NCBI RefSeq assembly: GCF_052076105.1
Contig: NZ_CP197245.1
Coordinates: 5,270,001 to 5,334,000, forward strand
Length of the DNA stretch: 64,000 bases
Direction: 5' to 3'
DNA from: Tardiphaga sp052076105
Lineage (GTDB): Bacteria > Pseudomonadota > Alphaproteobacteria > Rhizobiales > Xanthobacteraceae
Part shown: in pieces, positions 35,928-42,987 of the stretch
Numbering within the stretch: position 1 is the stretch's first letter
Layout of the letters: the number at the start of each line of letters is the position of its first letter
The notes under the pieces: model-generated
Databases searched by the model: none
Seen by the model: only the letters and a program-made list of their open reading frames with translations
What the model was told of the DNA's origin: nothing
Translations under genes and position numbers: made by a program

Positions 35928-36813
35928 TCCATCCGCTGGCGAACCCCGGGCTTGCCCGGGACCGCAACCGACCCAGCGTAGCGCGACACGGTTTACCGTG
36001 CCGCACGGCGCCGTCGATACCCATGCCCATGTCATCGGTCTGCCGCCGGACTATCCGTTCGTCGACGGCCGCAGCTACACACCGCCGGAAGCCACGGCGG
36101 TATCCTATCTATCGATGCTCGAAGCAACTGGCATGACTTACGGCGTGCTGACCCAAGTCAGCGTGCATGGCACCGACAATCGCCTGCTGGTGGATGCACT
36201 CACCGCCAATCGCCAGCGGCTGTGCGGCATCGCTGTGATCGGGCTCGATTGCCCCGAGAAGGAGAAGGCGGCGCTGAAAGAAGCCGGCGTCGTCGGCCTT
36301 CGGCTCAACGTGCTTTATGGCGGCGGAATGGGTTTCGCGCAGCTCGAGGACTACGCGTCGCTCTGCCGCGAGATGGGCTGGCATCTGCAATTCCTCATCG
36401 ACGCGAAGGACATTCCGGCGCTGGCGTCGCGCTTTGCGAAACTGCCGGTGCCGTTCCTCGTTGACCACATGGGACACTTCCCGACCTCACGCGGCATCAA
36501 CGATCCGGGCTTCGACGCTCTGGTCGGACTCGTTCGTGACGGCGCATGGGTGCGGCTGTCCGGCGCCTATCGCACCAGCATCCAGGGTGGCCCGCCCTAT
36601 AGCGATACGATTCCGTTCGCGCAGAAGCTGGTCGCTGCCAATCCGGGTCGTTGCATCTGGGGCTCCGACTGGCCGCATGTGGCGAATTGGGACGTGATGA
36701 TGGGCGTAAGCGATCTGCTCGACCTGCTTGCGGAGTGGGTGCCGGATGAGACGGTGCGCAACCGTATCCTCACGGACAACCCGCAAAAGCTGTTCGGCTT
36801 CCCTGCGATCTAG
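35914..36813 (+). CDS. Amidohydrolase, 2-pyrone-4,6-dicarboxylate hydrolase (LigI)-like
   Basis: A 299-residue TIM-barrel hydrolase of amidohydrolase family 2. VDTHAHVIGLPPDYPFVDGRSYTPPEATAVSYLSMLEATGMTYGVLTQ resembles LigI-type hydrolases, which open 2-pyrone-4,6-dicarboxylate in lignin-aromatic breakdown. The metal-site His pair is HAH, LVDHMGHFP carries the next His, and the catalytic Asp is in WGSDWPH. It starts inside the MFS transporter gene (14-base overlap), so uptake and hydrolysis should be linked. Fold-mates act on other lactones and amides, so the substrate is uncertain. The stop overlaps the convergent GST stop by 4 bases. Confidence 0.85.
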   Translation: MQTPDPSAGEPRACPGPQPTQRSATRFTVPHGAVDTHAHVIGLPPDYPFVDGRSYTPPEATAVSYLSMLEATGMTYGVLTQVSVHGTDNRLLVDALTANRQRLCGIAVIGLDCPEKEKAALKEAGVVGLRLNVLYGGGMGFAQLEDYASLCREMGWHLQFLIDAKDIPALASRFAKLPVPFLVDHMGHFPTSRGINDPGFDALVGLVRDGAWVRLSGAYRTSIQGGPPYSDTIPFAQKLVAANPGRCIWGSDWPHVANWDVMMGVSDLLDLLAEWVPDETVRNRILTDNPQKLFGFPAI

Positions 36814-37475
36814 CGTCCCACCGAATACGGCCCGCCCTTCTCCAGCGCACGCTGATAGGCGGGCCGCGCGTGGATCTTCGCGAGCCACGCCATCGCCTTG
36901 GGATGTCCTTGCTCCAGCCCTGCACGCGCTGATGCGGCTTCGAGCGGGAAGCTCATCTGGATATCGGCGGCGGTGAATTCGCTGCCGGCGAACCACTCGC
37001 TCTTCGACAACTCGCCTTCCCAGAAGGCCATGTGCTGCTTGAGCTGCGGGTCGACCAGCGTGTTCAGCGCTTTCGCCGCAATGGCATTGACCACCGGTCG
37101 CATCAGCAGCGGCGCGCGCTTCGGCAGCATCATGAAAATGAGTTTCAGCAACAACGGCGGCATCGCCGATCCCTCGGCATAGTGCAGCCAGTAGGTGAAG
37201 CGCAGACGCTCAGGCGTATTGTCAGCCGGAATCAGGCGGCCGTTGCCATAAGTCTTGACGAGATATTCGACGATCGCGCCGGACTCGGCGATCGTGTTGC
37301 CGTTGTCGGTGATGACAGGCGACTTGCCGAGCGGATGGATCGCCCGCAGCTCTGGCGGCGCCAGCATGTTGGGCTGCCGGTTGTATCTGATGACCTCATA
37401 GGGAGTGCCGAGCTCTTCGAGCAGCCACAGCACGCGCTGGGAACGCGAGTTATTCAGGTGATGGACGGTGAGCAT
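36810..37475 (-). CDS. Glutathione S-transferase family protein
   Basis: A 221-residue GST. The thioredoxin-like N-domain is MLTVHHLNNSRSQRVLWLLEELGTPYEV, with the Ser of NNSRSQR in the glutathione-activating position, then HPLGKSPVITD and IAESGAIVEYLV, which bind glutathione. The helical C-domain has FTAADIQMSFPLE. It resembles the eukaryote-like/yfcG-adjacent clade common in Bradyrhizobium. It diverges from the DUF2239 gene across a 108-base gap carrying palindromes over a promoter, so both genes may answer to one regulator. Confidence 0.92.
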   Translation of the reverse strand: MLTVHHLNNSRSQRVLWLLEELGTPYEVIRYNRQPNMLAPPELRAIHPLGKSPVITDNGNTIAESGAIVEYLVKTYGNGRLIPADNTPERLRFTYWLHYAEGSAMPPLLLKLIFMMLPKRAPLLMRPVVNAIAAKALNTLVDPQLKQHMAFWEGELSKSEWFAGSEFTAADIQMSFPLEAASARAGLEQGHPKAMAWLAKIHARPAYQRALEKGGPYSVGR

Positions 37476-37502
37476 GGCGATCCTTTGCGGGTGACGCGCA
37501 TA

Positions 37503-37550
37503 AATATTGCCCGGGTAATATTGACAGATATATTATCCGGGTATAATTAG
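37503..37550 (+). promoter_or_regulatory. Promoter with overlapping CCCGGGTAATATT operators
   Basis: AATATTGCCCGGGTAATATT (37503-37522) is a 20-bp palindrome with one mismatched pair. A related copy, TATTATCCGGGTATAATTAG, lies at 37531-37550. TTGACA (37521-37526) and a perfect TATAAT (37542-37547), spaced 15 bases, point toward the DUF2239 gene at 37584. The second copy covers the -10 box and the first abuts the -35 box, which is a layout for repression. It is strikingly AT-rich for this genome. Confidence 0.7.
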
Positions 37551-37583
37551 TGTCGATCTTGATGATGAGACGGGCTTATTCCC

Positions 37584-38189
37584 ATGACTGGAATGACTTT
37601 TCCTCCCTTTAGCGCCTTTGCCGGCCCAAAGCTGCTTGCTTCTGGGCCATTGGCCGAGGTGGCGATCGCAATCAAGATCGCGACCGGCGCAATCGCCGAC
37701 CCGATCATCATTTTCGACAACGCCACCGGCAAGTCTCTCGATATCGATTTGCGCGGCAGCCATCGCGAGGTCGTCGCCCGTCTGCCGCAGCCATCGACAC
37801 CCGAACCCGCCGTCGAGGCATCTAGCGAGCCACGTGGCCGTGGGCGGCCGAAGCTTGGCGTCGTCGCCCGCGAAGTGACACTGTTGCCGCGGCATTGGGA
37901 CTGGCTCGGCGCGCAACCGGGCGGTGCCTCGGTCGCGCTGAGGAAGCTGGTCGAAGACGCCCGCCGTGCCAATGGCGACCGCGATCGGCAACGCGCCGCG
38001 CGCGACGCCGCCTATCATTTCATGTCGACGATGGCTGGCGACCTGCCGGGCTTCGAGGAAGCGTCACGAGCGCTGTTCGCAAGCGATCGACGGCGATTCA
38101 CCGAACTCATCGCGAACTGGCCAAGCGATATTCGCGATCACATCGTAATACTCGCATTTCGTGATCAGGCCGCCGCCCCACCGGCCTGA
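37584..38189 (+). CDS. DUF2239 family protein with AT-hook-like motif
   Basis: A 201-residue protein matching DUF2239: FSAFAGPKLLASGPLAEVA, IIIFDNATGKSLDIDLRGS, GVVAREVTLLPRHWDWLGAQPGGASVALRKLVEDARR and DRQRAARDAAYHFMSTMAGDLPGFEEASRALFA. Residues about 87-95 read PRGRGRPKL, an AT-hook-like motif, followed by a short helical part like a ribbon-helix or HTH. DNA binding is therefore plausible, and the palindromic, AT-rich promoter just upstream would be a natural target. The family's function is not established. It diverges from a GST gene. Confidence 0.85.
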   Translation: MTGMTFPPFSAFAGPKLLASGPLAEVAIAIKIATGAIADPIIIFDNATGKSLDIDLRGSHREVVARLPQPSTPEPAVEASSEPRGRGRPKLGVVAREVTLLPRHWDWLGAQPGGASVALRKLVEDARRANGDRDRQRAARDAAYHFMSTMAGDLPGFEEASRALFASDRRRFTELIANWPSDIRDHIVILAFRDQAAAPPA

Positions 38190-38277
38190 TCACCCGGCCC
38201 CATCGACCACCACAACACCGTGCGCATCAACGCGCGCAAACGGACTGTTATGTCTTCGTGCCAAACGAGAATCCGCC

Positions 38278-39642
38278 ATGTCTGAGCCCTTGCCGATGAC
38301 GCCGCGTCCTTTATGGAGGACGTTTCTCACCTTCCTTGTCCCGATGATGCTCAGCAACGTGCTGCAGTCGCTGTTCGGCACATTTAACAACATCTATCTC
38401 GGCCAGATGATCGGCGTCGATGCGCTCGCAGCCGCATCCGGATTCTTTCCCGTGATGTTCTTTCTGGTGTCCTTCGTTATCGGATTGAGCATCGGCGCGA
38501 CGGTGCTCATCGGTCAGGCATGGGGTGCCGGCGAACGGGAGAAGATCGCCGTGATCGCAGGCACGACCTTTACGGTCTGTCTCCTCTTCGGACTCGTGAC
38601 GGCGATTGTCGGCGGCTTGTTCAGCCGCCCCCTGATGGTCGCGCTCTCCGCACCAGCAAATATTGTCGACGAGGCCAGCAACTACGCACGCATTATGTTG
38701 GTCGCAATGCCGCTGACCTTTCTGTTCGTCATCTGGACGTCCATGATGCGCGGTGTGGGTGACACTGTCACGCCGCTGCTGGCCCTGACGATTTCCACAG
38801 CGATCGGTCTCGCCCTGACCCCGGCATTGATCAACGGATGGTTCGGCCTGCCTCGGCTCAATATCGCCAGTGCCGCATGGGCCTCCGCGATTTCAAGCCT
38901 CGTAACGCTGGTGTGCCTCGGCTTTTATCTCGGCCGCAAACACCATCCGCTGGCCTGCAGCGCCGCGGTTCTTGCTCACCTACGACCCAATCCGGCGCTT
39001 CTCGGCAAGATCCTGCGCATCGGCTTTCCCGCCGCCGTGGGAATGGTCGCAATGTCGCTCGCCGAACTCGTATTGCTCGGTCTGGTCAATGGCCACGGCT
39101 CCAGTGCCACCGCGGCTTACGGTGCTGTCAATCAGGCCATGGCCTATGTCCAGTTTCCCGCGATGTCGATCGGCATTGCGGTATCGATCCTGAGCGCCCA
39201 GATGATCGGCGCGGGCCGCGCCGATCGCGTTGGTTCCGTGGTTCGCACTGGATTGGTGATGAACCTCGTTCTGACCGGCAGTCTGGTCGCGCTGACCTAT
39301 CTGTTTTCGCGCGCCGTCATGGCCTTGTTCATCATCGATCCCGTCGTACTCGATCTCGCTCAGAACCTGCTTCACATCGTATCCTGGAGTTCGGTCATGT
39401 TCGGGATGTCGCTGGTGTTTTCCAACGCGATGCGCGCGAGCGGAACGGCAATCGCACCCATGATCCTGTCGCTGGTGGCTATCGCCGGGATCGAGGTACC
39501 CGCCGCCTTCATCCTGGATCGTCAGCTCGGACTTCAAGGCATCTGGGTCGCGTATGCGATGGCGTTCTGCGCCATGTGCATTCTGCAGATGAGCTATTAC
39601 CATCTGGTCTGGAAGAAGCAGCGCATCGAGCGCCTCATTTGA
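38278..39642 (+). CDS. MATE family efflux transporter
   Basis: A 454-residue multidrug/toxin extrusion carrier with 12 predicted membrane segments. LWRTFLTFLVPMMLSNVLQSLFGTFNNIYLGQMIGVDALAAASGFFPV opens the first half; the second repeats the pattern at GKILRIGFPAAVGMVAMSLAELVLLGLVNGHGSSATAAYGAVNQ. SWSSVMFGMSLVFSNAMRASG follows. Substrates are typically cationic drugs in exchange for Na+ or H+. The ATG at 38278 was chosen over a longer frame that overlaps the DUF2239 gene. The neighbours give no clue to substrate. Confidence 0.92.
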   Translation: MSEPLPMTPRPLWRTFLTFLVPMMLSNVLQSLFGTFNNIYLGQMIGVDALAAASGFFPVMFFLVSFVIGLSIGATVLIGQAWGAGEREKIAVIAGTTFTVCLLFGLVTAIVGGLFSRPLMVALSAPANIVDEASNYARIMLVAMPLTFLFVIWTSMMRGVGDTVTPLLALTISTAIGLALTPALINGWFGLPRLNIASAAWASAISSLVTLVCLGFYLGRKHHPLACSAAVLAHLRPNPALLGKILRIGFPAAVGMVAMSLAELVLLGLVNGHGSSATAAYGAVNQAMAYVQFPAMSIGIAVSILSAQMIGAGRADRVGSVVRTGLVMNLVLTGSLVALTYLFSRAVMALFIIDPVVLDLAQNLLHIVSWSSVMFGMSLVFSNAMRASGTAIAPMILSLVAIAGIEVPAAFILDRQLGLQGIWVAYAMAFCAMCILQMSYYHLVWKKQRIERLI

Positions 39643-39732
39643 CACTCGCTCAGGCGCATCCCAAAGGATGACGGTCATCATAAAGTTAATGGACGAACCG
39701 GCATCCCTGCGGCAGAATACGCCCAGAAAATA

Positions 39733-40365
39733 ATGATGGGAGAGACCGCCTTGACCAAAGCTGCCCCACAATTCCTGTTCGACTTCGGCAGCCCCAACGC
39801 ATTCCTCAGCCACGAGGCGATCCCGGCGATCGAAGCGCGCACCGGTGCGAAGTTTGAATATATCCCGGTCCTGCTGGGAGGCATCTTCAAGGCGACCAAT
39901 AATCGCTCGCCGGCCGAAACCTATGCCGGCGTCAAGAACAAGCGCGAGTTTCATCAGCTCGAGACAGAGCGTTTCGTGAAGCGTTTCGGCGTCAAGCCCT
40001 ACACGATGAATCCGTTCTTCCCGGTCAACACCCTGAACCTGATGCGCGTCGCCATCGCGGCACAGCTTGACGGCGTATTCGAGAAATATGTCGAAGCCGC
40101 ATTCCATCATATGTGGGGTGAACCAAAGAAGATGGATGACCCCGAAGTGGCCATCAAGGCGCTCAACGACTCGGGTCTCGATGGCGCAAGACTGTTCGCA
40201 CGTGGACAGGAGCCCGAGGTGAAGGCGGTACTGGTGGCGAATACGCAGACCGCCGTCGAGCGTGGCGCCTTCGGCTCGCCGACCTTCTTCGTCGGCAACG
40301 AGATGTTCTTCGGCAAGGAACAGCTCCGCGAAGTCGAGGAGCTGATCTCCGGTACCGGCAAATAA
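39733..40365 (+). CDS. 2-hydroxychromene-2-carboxylate isomerase (DsbA-fold, kappa-GST-like)
   Basis: A protein of about 210 residues of the HCCA-isomerase family. FLFDFGSPNAFLSHEAIPAIEARTGAKFEYIPVLLGGIFKATNN carries the glutathione-activating Ser in GSPN. FPVNTLNLMRVAIAA and AFGSPTFFVGNEMFFGKEQL are typical. Named members isomerise 2-hydroxychromene-2-carboxylate in naphthalene breakdown using glutathione. No other naphthalene gene is here, so the true substrate may differ. The degenerate SDR gene follows 12 bases later and is surely co-transcribed. The start could be the ATG at 39733 or 39736. Confidence 0.9.
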   Translation: MMGETALTKAAPQFLFDFGSPNAFLSHEAIPAIEARTGAKFEYIPVLLGGIFKATNNRSPAETYAGVKNKREFHQLETERFVKRFGVKPYTMNPFFPVNTLNLMRVAIAAQLDGVFEKYVEAAFHHMWGEPKKMDDPEVAIKALNDSGLDGARLFARGQEPEVKAVLVANTQTAVERGAFGSPTFFVGNEMFFGKEQLREVEELISGTGK

Positions 40366-40377
40366 CGGGAGGCTTTC

Positions 40378-41115
40378 ATGCAGAGGCGCAACGCGACTGT
40401 CGCTGTCATCGGCGCCGGGGACTATATCGGCGCCGAGATCGCCAAGAAATTTGCCGCCGAAGGTTTCACAGTGTTCGCCGGCCGCCGCAACGGCGACAAG
40501 CTGGCGCCTTTGGTGGCTGAGATCGAGGCCATGGGTGGCACCATCGTGGCGCGCTCGCTGGATGCCCGCAAGGAAGACGAGATCGCCGCCTTTCTCAATG
40601 GCGCGGATGCGCATGCACCATTGGAAGTCTGCATCTTCAATATCGGCGCCAATGTGAATTTCCCGATCCTGGAAACGACCGAGCGGGTATTTCGCAAGGT
40701 CTGGGAGATGGCCTGCTATTCCGGTTTCCTGGCCGGGCGCGAAGCTGCACGGCTGATGATGCCGCGTGGTCAGGGCAACATCTTCTTCACAGGCGCCACC
40801 GCGAGCTTGCGTGGTGGCAGTGGCTTTGCCGCTTTTGCATCGGCCAAATTCGGATTGCGTGCGGTAGCCCAGGCGATGGCCCGCGAGCTCGGCCCGAAAA
40901 ACATTCATGTCGCCCATCTGATCATCGACAGCGGCGTCGACACCGCCTGGGTACGCGAGCGCCGCGAGCAGATGTGGGGCAAGGATGCGCTGAACAATCC
41001 CGATTTGTTGATGCCACCGGCCTCGGTCGCTCAGTCATACTGGCAGCTCTATCAGCAGCCGCGTAGCGCCTGGACGTTCGAACTGGAGATCCGTCCGTTC
41101 GGAGAGAAGTGGTAG
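40378..41115 (+). CDS. Atypical SDR-family protein lacking the catalytic Ser and Tyr
   Basis: A 245-residue Rossmann protein of the short-chain dehydrogenase family. The cofactor site is VIGAGDYIGAEIAKKFAAEGF. At the active site the text is TGATASLRGGSGFAAFASAKFGLRAVAQAMARELGP: Phe stands where the catalytic Tyr of YxxxK belongs and Ala where the Ser 13 residues earlier belongs; the Lys is kept. It is unlikely to act as an ordinary alcohol dehydrogenase. It is co-transcribed with the HCCA-isomerase-like gene. Widespread relatives are annotated only as SDR, and its role is unknown. Confidence 0.87.
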   Translation: MQRRNATVAVIGAGDYIGAEIAKKFAAEGFTVFAGRRNGDKLAPLVAEIEAMGGTIVARSLDARKEDEIAAFLNGADAHAPLEVCIFNIGANVNFPILETTERVFRKVWEMACYSGFLAGREAARLMMPRGQGNIFFTGATASLRGGSGFAAFASAKFGLRAVAQAMARELGPKNIHVAHLIIDSGVDTAWVRERREQMWGKDALNNPDLLMPPASVAQSYWQLYQQPRSAWTFELEIRPFGEKW

Positions 41116-41127
41116 AGGCAAACCCTG

Positions 41128-41161
41128 CCTCATGGTGAGGAGTGCGACTTCGCGCATCTCG
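41128..41161. repeat. Fragment of a bradyrhizobial intergenic repeat
   Basis: CCTCATGGTGAGGAGTGCG at the start of this stretch matches CCTCATGGAGAGGAGCGCG at 60955-60973, the opening of the fuller element there, and ATCTCG near the end parallels GTCTCG. The rest of the element is missing, so this looks like a decayed half-copy. Confidence 0.6.
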
Positions 41162-41253
41162 CCTAAACGCGGTTGTGTTGAGGCTGGGATGAGATCTCTG
41201 TCTGACTCAATCGAACAATAAAATTCAGAACAACCCAACTAAGGAATCCCTCA

Positions 41254-42177
41254 ATGCGTATTCTCGTGGTCGGCGCCGGTGCCATCGGCGGTTATTTCGG
41301 CGGCAGGTTGTTGCAGGCCGGCAATGACATCACCTTCCTGGTCCGCCCGAAGCGCGCCAGTGAACTGGCAAGCGCCGGCCTCGTTATCAAGAGCCCGCAT
41401 GGCGATGTGACCTTGAAGAATCCGCCGACGGTGCAAGCAGATGCGATCAAGGAAAAGTTCGACGTCGTGCTGCTGAGCTGCAAGGCGTTCGACCTGGACG
41501 ATGCGATCGCCTCCTTCGCGCCAGCTGTCGGGCCGAACACCGCCATCATCCCATTGCTCAACGGCATGAAGCATCTCGACGTGCTGGAGAAGAAATTTGG
41601 TGCGGAGAGCGTGATGGGCGGTCAGTGCCAGATCGCGGCCACGCTCAACGAGGCGCGCGAAGTGGTGCAGATGGCGCCGATGCAGGTGCTCAGCTTCGGC
41701 GAGCGCAAGGGGGGCAGTTCAGATCGCGCGAAAGCGATCGCCGCGATCATGGCGACCGGTAACTTCGGCGGCACGGCCTCCGACAACATCATGCAGGACA
41801 TGTGGGAGAAGTGGGTGTTCCTGGCAACGATCGCCGGCTCCACCAGCGCCATGCGCGGCGCCGTCGGCGACATCGTCGCGGCACCCGGTGGCCGCGACTT
41901 CATCCTCGGCGTGCGCGATGAGATGAGCGCCGTCGCCAAGGCCAACGGCTTCGCACCGCGGGCAGCGTTCCTGGAACGCACCGAGGGCATGCTGACGGCA
42001 GAAGGTTCGAAGATGACCGCCTCGATGTATCGCGACATCCTCAACAAGGCGCAGATCGAGGCCGACCAGATCGTCGGAGATGTCATCGCCCGCGCCGATG
42101 CCGCCAAGGTCGCCGTACCGCGACTGCGGATGATCTATACGCATCTCAAGGCGTATGAGCATCAGCGGGTGGCGTAG
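41254..42177 (+). CDS. panE: 2-dehydropantoate 2-reductase family protein
   Basis: A 307-residue ketopantoate-reductase (ApbA/PanE) family enzyme, NADPH-dependent. The nucleotide site is ILVVGAGAIGGYFGGRLLQAG. The catalytic Lys region is VVLLSCKAFDLDDAI, followed by PLLNGMKHLDVLE with the substrate Asn. WEKWVFLATIAGSTSAMRG opens the C-terminal helical domain. Bradyrhizobial genomes carry several paralogues, some acting on other 2-oxo acids, so the pantothenate role is not proven. It is followed by an inverted repeat shared with the convergent cytochrome gene. Confidence 0.85.
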   Translation: MRILVVGAGAIGGYFGGRLLQAGNDITFLVRPKRASELASAGLVIKSPHGDVTLKNPPTVQADAIKEKFDVVLLSCKAFDLDDAIASFAPAVGPNTAIIPLLNGMKHLDVLEKKFGAESVMGGQCQIAATLNEAREVVQMAPMQVLSFGERKGGSSDRAKAIAAIMATGNFGGTASDNIMQDMWEKWVFLATIAGSTSAMRGAVGDIVAAPGGRDFILGVRDEMSAVAKANGFAPRAAFLERTEGMLTAEGSKMTASMYRDILNKAQIEADQIVGDVIARADAAKVAVPRLRMIYTHLKAYEHQRVA

Positions 42178-42188
42178 CTCGGACTCTC

Positions 42189-42311
42189 GTCGTCCCCGCG
42201 AAGGCGGGGACCCATACACGCCGGAGATTTTGGCGAAGCGCGGTCGGCGCTTCTCTGCCGTTCCAACCGCTCACGGCGGAGGCTATGGGTCCCCGCCTTC
42301 GCGGGGACGAC
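42189..42311. repeat. 28-bp perfect inverted repeat with internal hairpins
   Basis: Arms at 42189-42216 and 42284-42311 are exact reverse complements over 28 bases, enclosing 67 bases. Each arm itself holds a hairpin, CCCCGC-GAAG-GCGGGG. The element sits between convergent genes (panE stop 42177, cytochrome c stop 42321) and so may act as a two-way transcription stop. CCCCGCGAAGGCGGGG is a common dispersed palindrome in alphaproteobacterial genomes. Confidence 0.85.
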
Positions 42312-42320
42312 AACCATGCA

Positions 42321-42920
42321 TCACAGATGCGCCAGATAATGCGCCAGCGCAGTGATTTCTTCTTCACTCAGCGAATAGGCCACCTCGGCCATTGCAGCCA
42401 TGCCGCCACCGGCCCGGACGCCGGACTTGTAGTCGCGCAGCGCCTTGACGAGATAGTCCTCGCGCTGTCCGGCGATGCGCGACACCGCTTTCGTGCCGCC
42501 ATAACTCTCCGTGTGACATGACGCACAACGACGGCCAACCGCCGCTTGCGCGCCCTTGGCCGACAGATCCGGATTGTCATCGGGCTTCTTGCCCTCCGGC
42601 GGCTTCAGCGAGGCGAAATAGGCGCCGAGATTGCGGATGTCGTTGTTGTCGATCTGCTCGATAATCGGCTGCATCTGCTCGTTCTTGCGCGTGCCTGCAC
42701 GAAAGAACACCAGCTGCCACTGGATAAACAGATCCGGCTGTGCGGCGAGCGATGGGATGTTCTCTATTTGCGAAATGCCGTTCTCGCCATGACAGCCACT
42801 GCAGAGCTCGGCTTTCTCCTTGCCGGCGGCAATATCGGCAGCATCGATCGGACCAGAGCCAGAACCAAGCGCGAGAAAGATAACAACTGCCGCGAGTACA
42901 GAACGATGCATGAGCGACAT
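42321..42920 (-). CDS. Diheme cytochrome c (c4-like), periplasmic
   Basis: A protein of about 199 residues with a signal peptide (HRSVLAAVVIFLALGSGSGPIDA) and two heme-binding CxxCH sites: CSGCH in the first domain and CASCH in the second. Methionines for axial ligation appear in MQPIIEQID and GMAAMAEVA. The layout of two c-type domains matches cytochrome c4-like electron carriers. Downstream of the PQQ dehydrogenase-like gene (67-base gap), it probably takes electrons from that enzyme. An inner ATG at 42911 is better placed behind GGGA; the longer 42920 start is shown. Confidence 0.9.
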   Translation of the reverse strand: MSLMHRSVLAAVVIFLALGSGSGPIDAADIAAGKEKAELCSGCHGENGISQIENIPSLAAQPDLFIQWQLVFFRAGTRKNEQMQPIIEQIDNNDIRNLGAYFASLKPPEGKKPDDNPDLSAKGAQAAVGRRCASCHTESYGGTKAVSRIAGQREDYLVKALRDYKSGVRAGGGMAAMAEVAYSLSEEEITALAHYLAHL

Positions 42921-42987
42921 TCCCATTCCAGAATGCGCGAGGCTGGAGCCGCTCGTGAAGCAACTCCAGCCTCGCGTGACGCATGAC

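Noticed and set aside
38980..40917. 645-codon minus-strand open frame across MATE, HCCA-isomerase and SDR genes
   Set aside because: All three plus-strand genes have clear family motifs and ribosome-binding starts. The antisense translation shows no domain and skewed Asp/Arg/His content.
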